A stretch of 30,545 nt of DNA, taken from positions 1 through 30,545 of the IMG/VR virus record IMGVR_UViG_3300028550_002288. The stretch is one strand, 5' to 3'. The notes under the pieces are model-generated. The model saw nothing but the letters and a program-made list of their open reading frames with translations, made no database searches and was not told the DNA's origin. Below, piece after piece: positions 28,927-30,545 of this stretch (its first letter is position 1; each line of letters starts with the position of its first letter). A program made the translations under genes and the position numbers. Source of the stretch: a virus.

Positions 28927-29531
28927 TGGCAAAGTACGCAAGAGGAAAAAAATCTCAGGCGATAAGCGACATAAGTGGCCTTCGGGTTCCCTATACCCAA
29001 CTCAAAACCACATGGGATGGCCTGCGCGTATCTCCAGAAGATTATGAGCCAAAGCAGCCGCAGCTAACGCCAGCAAAAAATGTTATCGATGCCACGGCTT
29101 TATTTGATCCACGGCCCGATAACGACCCAGAAAATGTTGAAATCTTTATTGGTTTCACGCAAGACTGGACAATTGATCGCAGATTACTGCCGCCCGTTGG
29201 TGTTCCTGCATTTGCTAGTGTTGGTGACGTATTAATTTCATCTGGCCCAGATGCAGTAGGCGCGGCAGGCGAAGGCGAAATAGGTACTGAAGCCTTTGAG
29301 GTTACACTGACAGAAACTGGTGTTGCTGGTGTGGGTGCTGTTGGCACAATAACGCCGACAGGCGTTAGGGGCGTATCTGGTGCAGGCGGTACGGGCGGCG
29401 TTGGTGTGGAGGCTCTCAGCCTGTCTATTGATGAGGCTGGTGTTGGCGGCACGGGCGCGGTAGGTTCTGAAAGCGTCGAAGTTCTTGGCTGGGGTCAGGA
29501 AGGCTTTGGTATAGCAGAGTGGGGCGACTGA
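28926..29531 (+). CDS. Conserved tail-region protein with Gly/Val repeats
   Basis: Codes for 201 residues. The N-terminal block A-K-Y-A-R-G-K-K-S, S-G-L-R-V-P-Y, L-K-T-T-W-D-G-L-R-V, E-P-K-Q-P-Q-L and D-P-R-P-D is a conserved phage type found beside adaptor genes. Residues 105-185 consist of repeated G-V-x-G-x-G-A-V-G units alternating with short strands, a beta-helix-like or fibre-like stretch. It ends G-I-A-E-W-G-D. Structural role inferred. Confidence 0.75.
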   Translation: MAKYARGKKSQAISDISGLRVPYTQLKTTWDGLRVSPEDYEPKQPQLTPAKNVIDATALFDPRPDNDPENVEIFIGFTQDWTIDRRLLPPVGVPAFASVGDVLISSGPDAVGAAGEGEIGTEAFEVTLTETGVAGVGAVGTITPTGVRGVSGAGGTGGVGVEALSLSIDEAGVGGTGAVGSESVEVLGWGQEGFGIAEWGD

Positions 29532-30154
29532 TGAATTACACAACATTAAAAGCAAACATCCAGAATTTCTTGGAAGACGATTCCACAGAACTTGTTGCCT
29601 CTATCGATACAATCATAAGTCAGGCCGAAGACGTTATCTTCCAGCGACTGCCAAATCTGCCGTGCTATCGGCAGACAACCTCCGCAAGCCTTACTGTCGG
29701 TGACTTTGAATACATTGTAGCATCTGCGCGAATGATACGTCAGGTATCAGTGACAAGCTCTAGCGTTTTGTCTTACTTAGATCACAGGATTGACTCATAT
29801 GTTCGTGACTATTGGCCCAACACTGCAAACACTGGAAAGCCCAGAATGTATAGCACAAAAAGCGCGGGAACTTCTGGAACCACGATCACAATCGCCCCAA
29901 CGCCAGACTCGACAGACACATATAGAGTAGACTTCATAGCCCCAGAGACGGGGCTAAGTTCTAGCAACGCAAACACATGGGTTGGCGACAACGCAGAAAA
30001 TGTGTTATTAGCAGCGTGTCTGTATGAGGCGTCAGCCTTTCTCAAGGCACCAGAGACATTGGCGCTCTACAAAACACAATTCGATGAGGCAGCGGGTCTG
30101 CTGGCTCAAGAAATGCAACGCGACTATGCGGCAGAATATAATGGAGGCATATAA
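29531..30154 (+). CDS. Phage adaptor protein, DUF6682-like
   Basis: Codes for 211 residues; TGATG overlap. L-K-A-N-I-Q-N-F-L-E-D-D-S-T-E, I-D-T-I-I-S-Q-A-E-D-V-I-F-Q-R-L-P, Y-I-V-A-S-A-R-M-I-R-Q-V and E-N-V-L-L-A-A-C-L-Y-E-A-S-A-F-L form the pattern of a head-tail adaptor or closure protein family seen in many phages. It lies with the gp4-like gene, so both probably form the neck. Confidence 0.75.
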   Translation: MNYTTLKANIQNFLEDDSTELVASIDTIISQAEDVIFQRLPNLPCYRQTTSASLTVGDFEYIVASARMIRQVSVTSSSVLSYLDHRIDSYVRDYWPNTANTGKPRMYSTKSAGTSGTTITIAPTPDSTDTYRVDFIAPETGLSSSNANTWVGDNAENVLLAACLYEASAFLKAPETLALYKTQFDEAAGLLAQEMQRDYAAEYNGGI

Positions 30155-30545
30155 TGGCTATCACACAAGCGATGAGTACACTATTTAAAAAAGACCTGTT
30201 GCTTGGTGATCAGCACCTCGACAGCGATACACTGCACATTGCGCTCTACACAAGTTCGGCAACACTAAACGCTACCACAGACGGCTACATAACAGCCAAT
30301 GAGGTGGCTAACGGTAACGGTTACACCACGGGCGGCGAGGCTCTGGGAAGCAAAACAGTAGGGGAAAACAGCACTAGCGGTGTATTTGATGCTGCCGATC
30401 CTGAGTGGACAAGCGCAACATTTACTGCCCGTGGCGCATTAATCTACAACAAGACACTGGGCGATGCCTCCTCAAACGCAAGAGGCGCAATCGCAATTTT
30501 GGACTTTGGTGGTGACTTCACCGTCAGTGGCGGTACGTTTAAAAT
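30154..30545 (+). CDS. Virion or tail structural protein (partial, cut at window end)
   Basis: 130 codons visible; the end lies outside. TAATG overlap with the adaptor gene. Reads L-F-K-K-D-L-L-L-G-D-Q-H-L-D-S-D-T-L-H-I, then A-L-Y-T-S-S-A-T-L, G-N-G-Y-T-T-G-G, F-T-A-R-G-A-L-I-Y-N and A-I-L-D-F-G-G-D-F-T. This is a common phage structural protein pattern (fibre-base or tail-associated), with a jelly-roll-like strand content. Exact place in the virion is unknown. Confidence 0.75.
   Translation, partial: MAITQAMSTLFKKDLLLGDQHLDSDTLHIALYTSSATLNATTDGYITANEVANGNGYTTGGEALGSKTVGENSTSGVFDAADPEWTSATFTARGALIYNKTLGDASSNARGAIAILDFGGDFTVSGGTFK

Overview
The window is part of the genome of a tailed double-stranded DNA bacteriophage (Caudoviricetes). 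Genes are tightly packed, and most neighbours overlap by 1 or 4 bases (TAATG or ATGA). The order is terminase, portal, scaffold, major capsid, head-tail adaptors. The portal is long and P22-like, a gp4-like adaptor is present, and many small proteins are of types I associate with marine phages. I therefore infer a marine podovirus-like phage of a Gram-negative, probably alphaproteobacterial, host. Host and morphology are inference: no tail tube, tape measure, integrase or lysis gene was recognised here.

Layout. (1) 1-1315, leftward early genes: a P-loop ATPase (Sak4/AAA type, cut by the window edge) preceded by small DUF-type genes and a 22-codon micro-ORF. (2) 1316-1432, a divergent control region with palindromes, next to a small helix-turn-helix regulator. 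(3) 1433-4360, rightward replication genes led by a primase-polymerase/helicase fusion. (4) 4361-4661, a gene-free, repeat-rich, AT-rich stretch that looks like an origin or regulatory region. (5) 4662-6469, two copies of a repeated promoter-leader element and nine tiny ORFs, closed by a strong terminator at 6491. (6) 6588-10948, terminase small and large subunits and portal. (7) 10926-22812, about 12 kb inserted between portal and scaffold. It holds a beta-barrel-like protein, a repeat-rich structural protein, several tiny lysine-rich proteins, and six proteins that share an N-terminal tag (consensus M-A-N-x-I-G-x-x-G-R-A-x-F-G) followed by different C-terminal modules. Three of the six carry ADP-ribosyltransferase-like domains of the polyvalent-protein type. 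(8) 22850-26497, a GroES-like co-chaperonin, scaffold, decoration protein and major capsid protein. (9) 26525-26954, a self-contained cassette of promoter, leader and a 79-codon gene between two terminators that share the same 19-base UUCG hairpin. (10) 27032-30545, virion surface and head-tail adaptor genes, the last one cut by the window edge.

How it may work together (inference): early genes to the left and right of the HTH switch drive replication and recombination. The late operon makes the particle, with its own GroES helping the capsid fold. The tagged proteins between portal and scaffold look like a set of virion-packaged effectors: a constant N-terminus for loading and variable C-termini, including mono-ADP-ribosyltransferases, for action in the newly infected cell. 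This tagged-effector array is the most interesting system in the window. The moron-like cassette and its promoter element, shared with the early region, come second.
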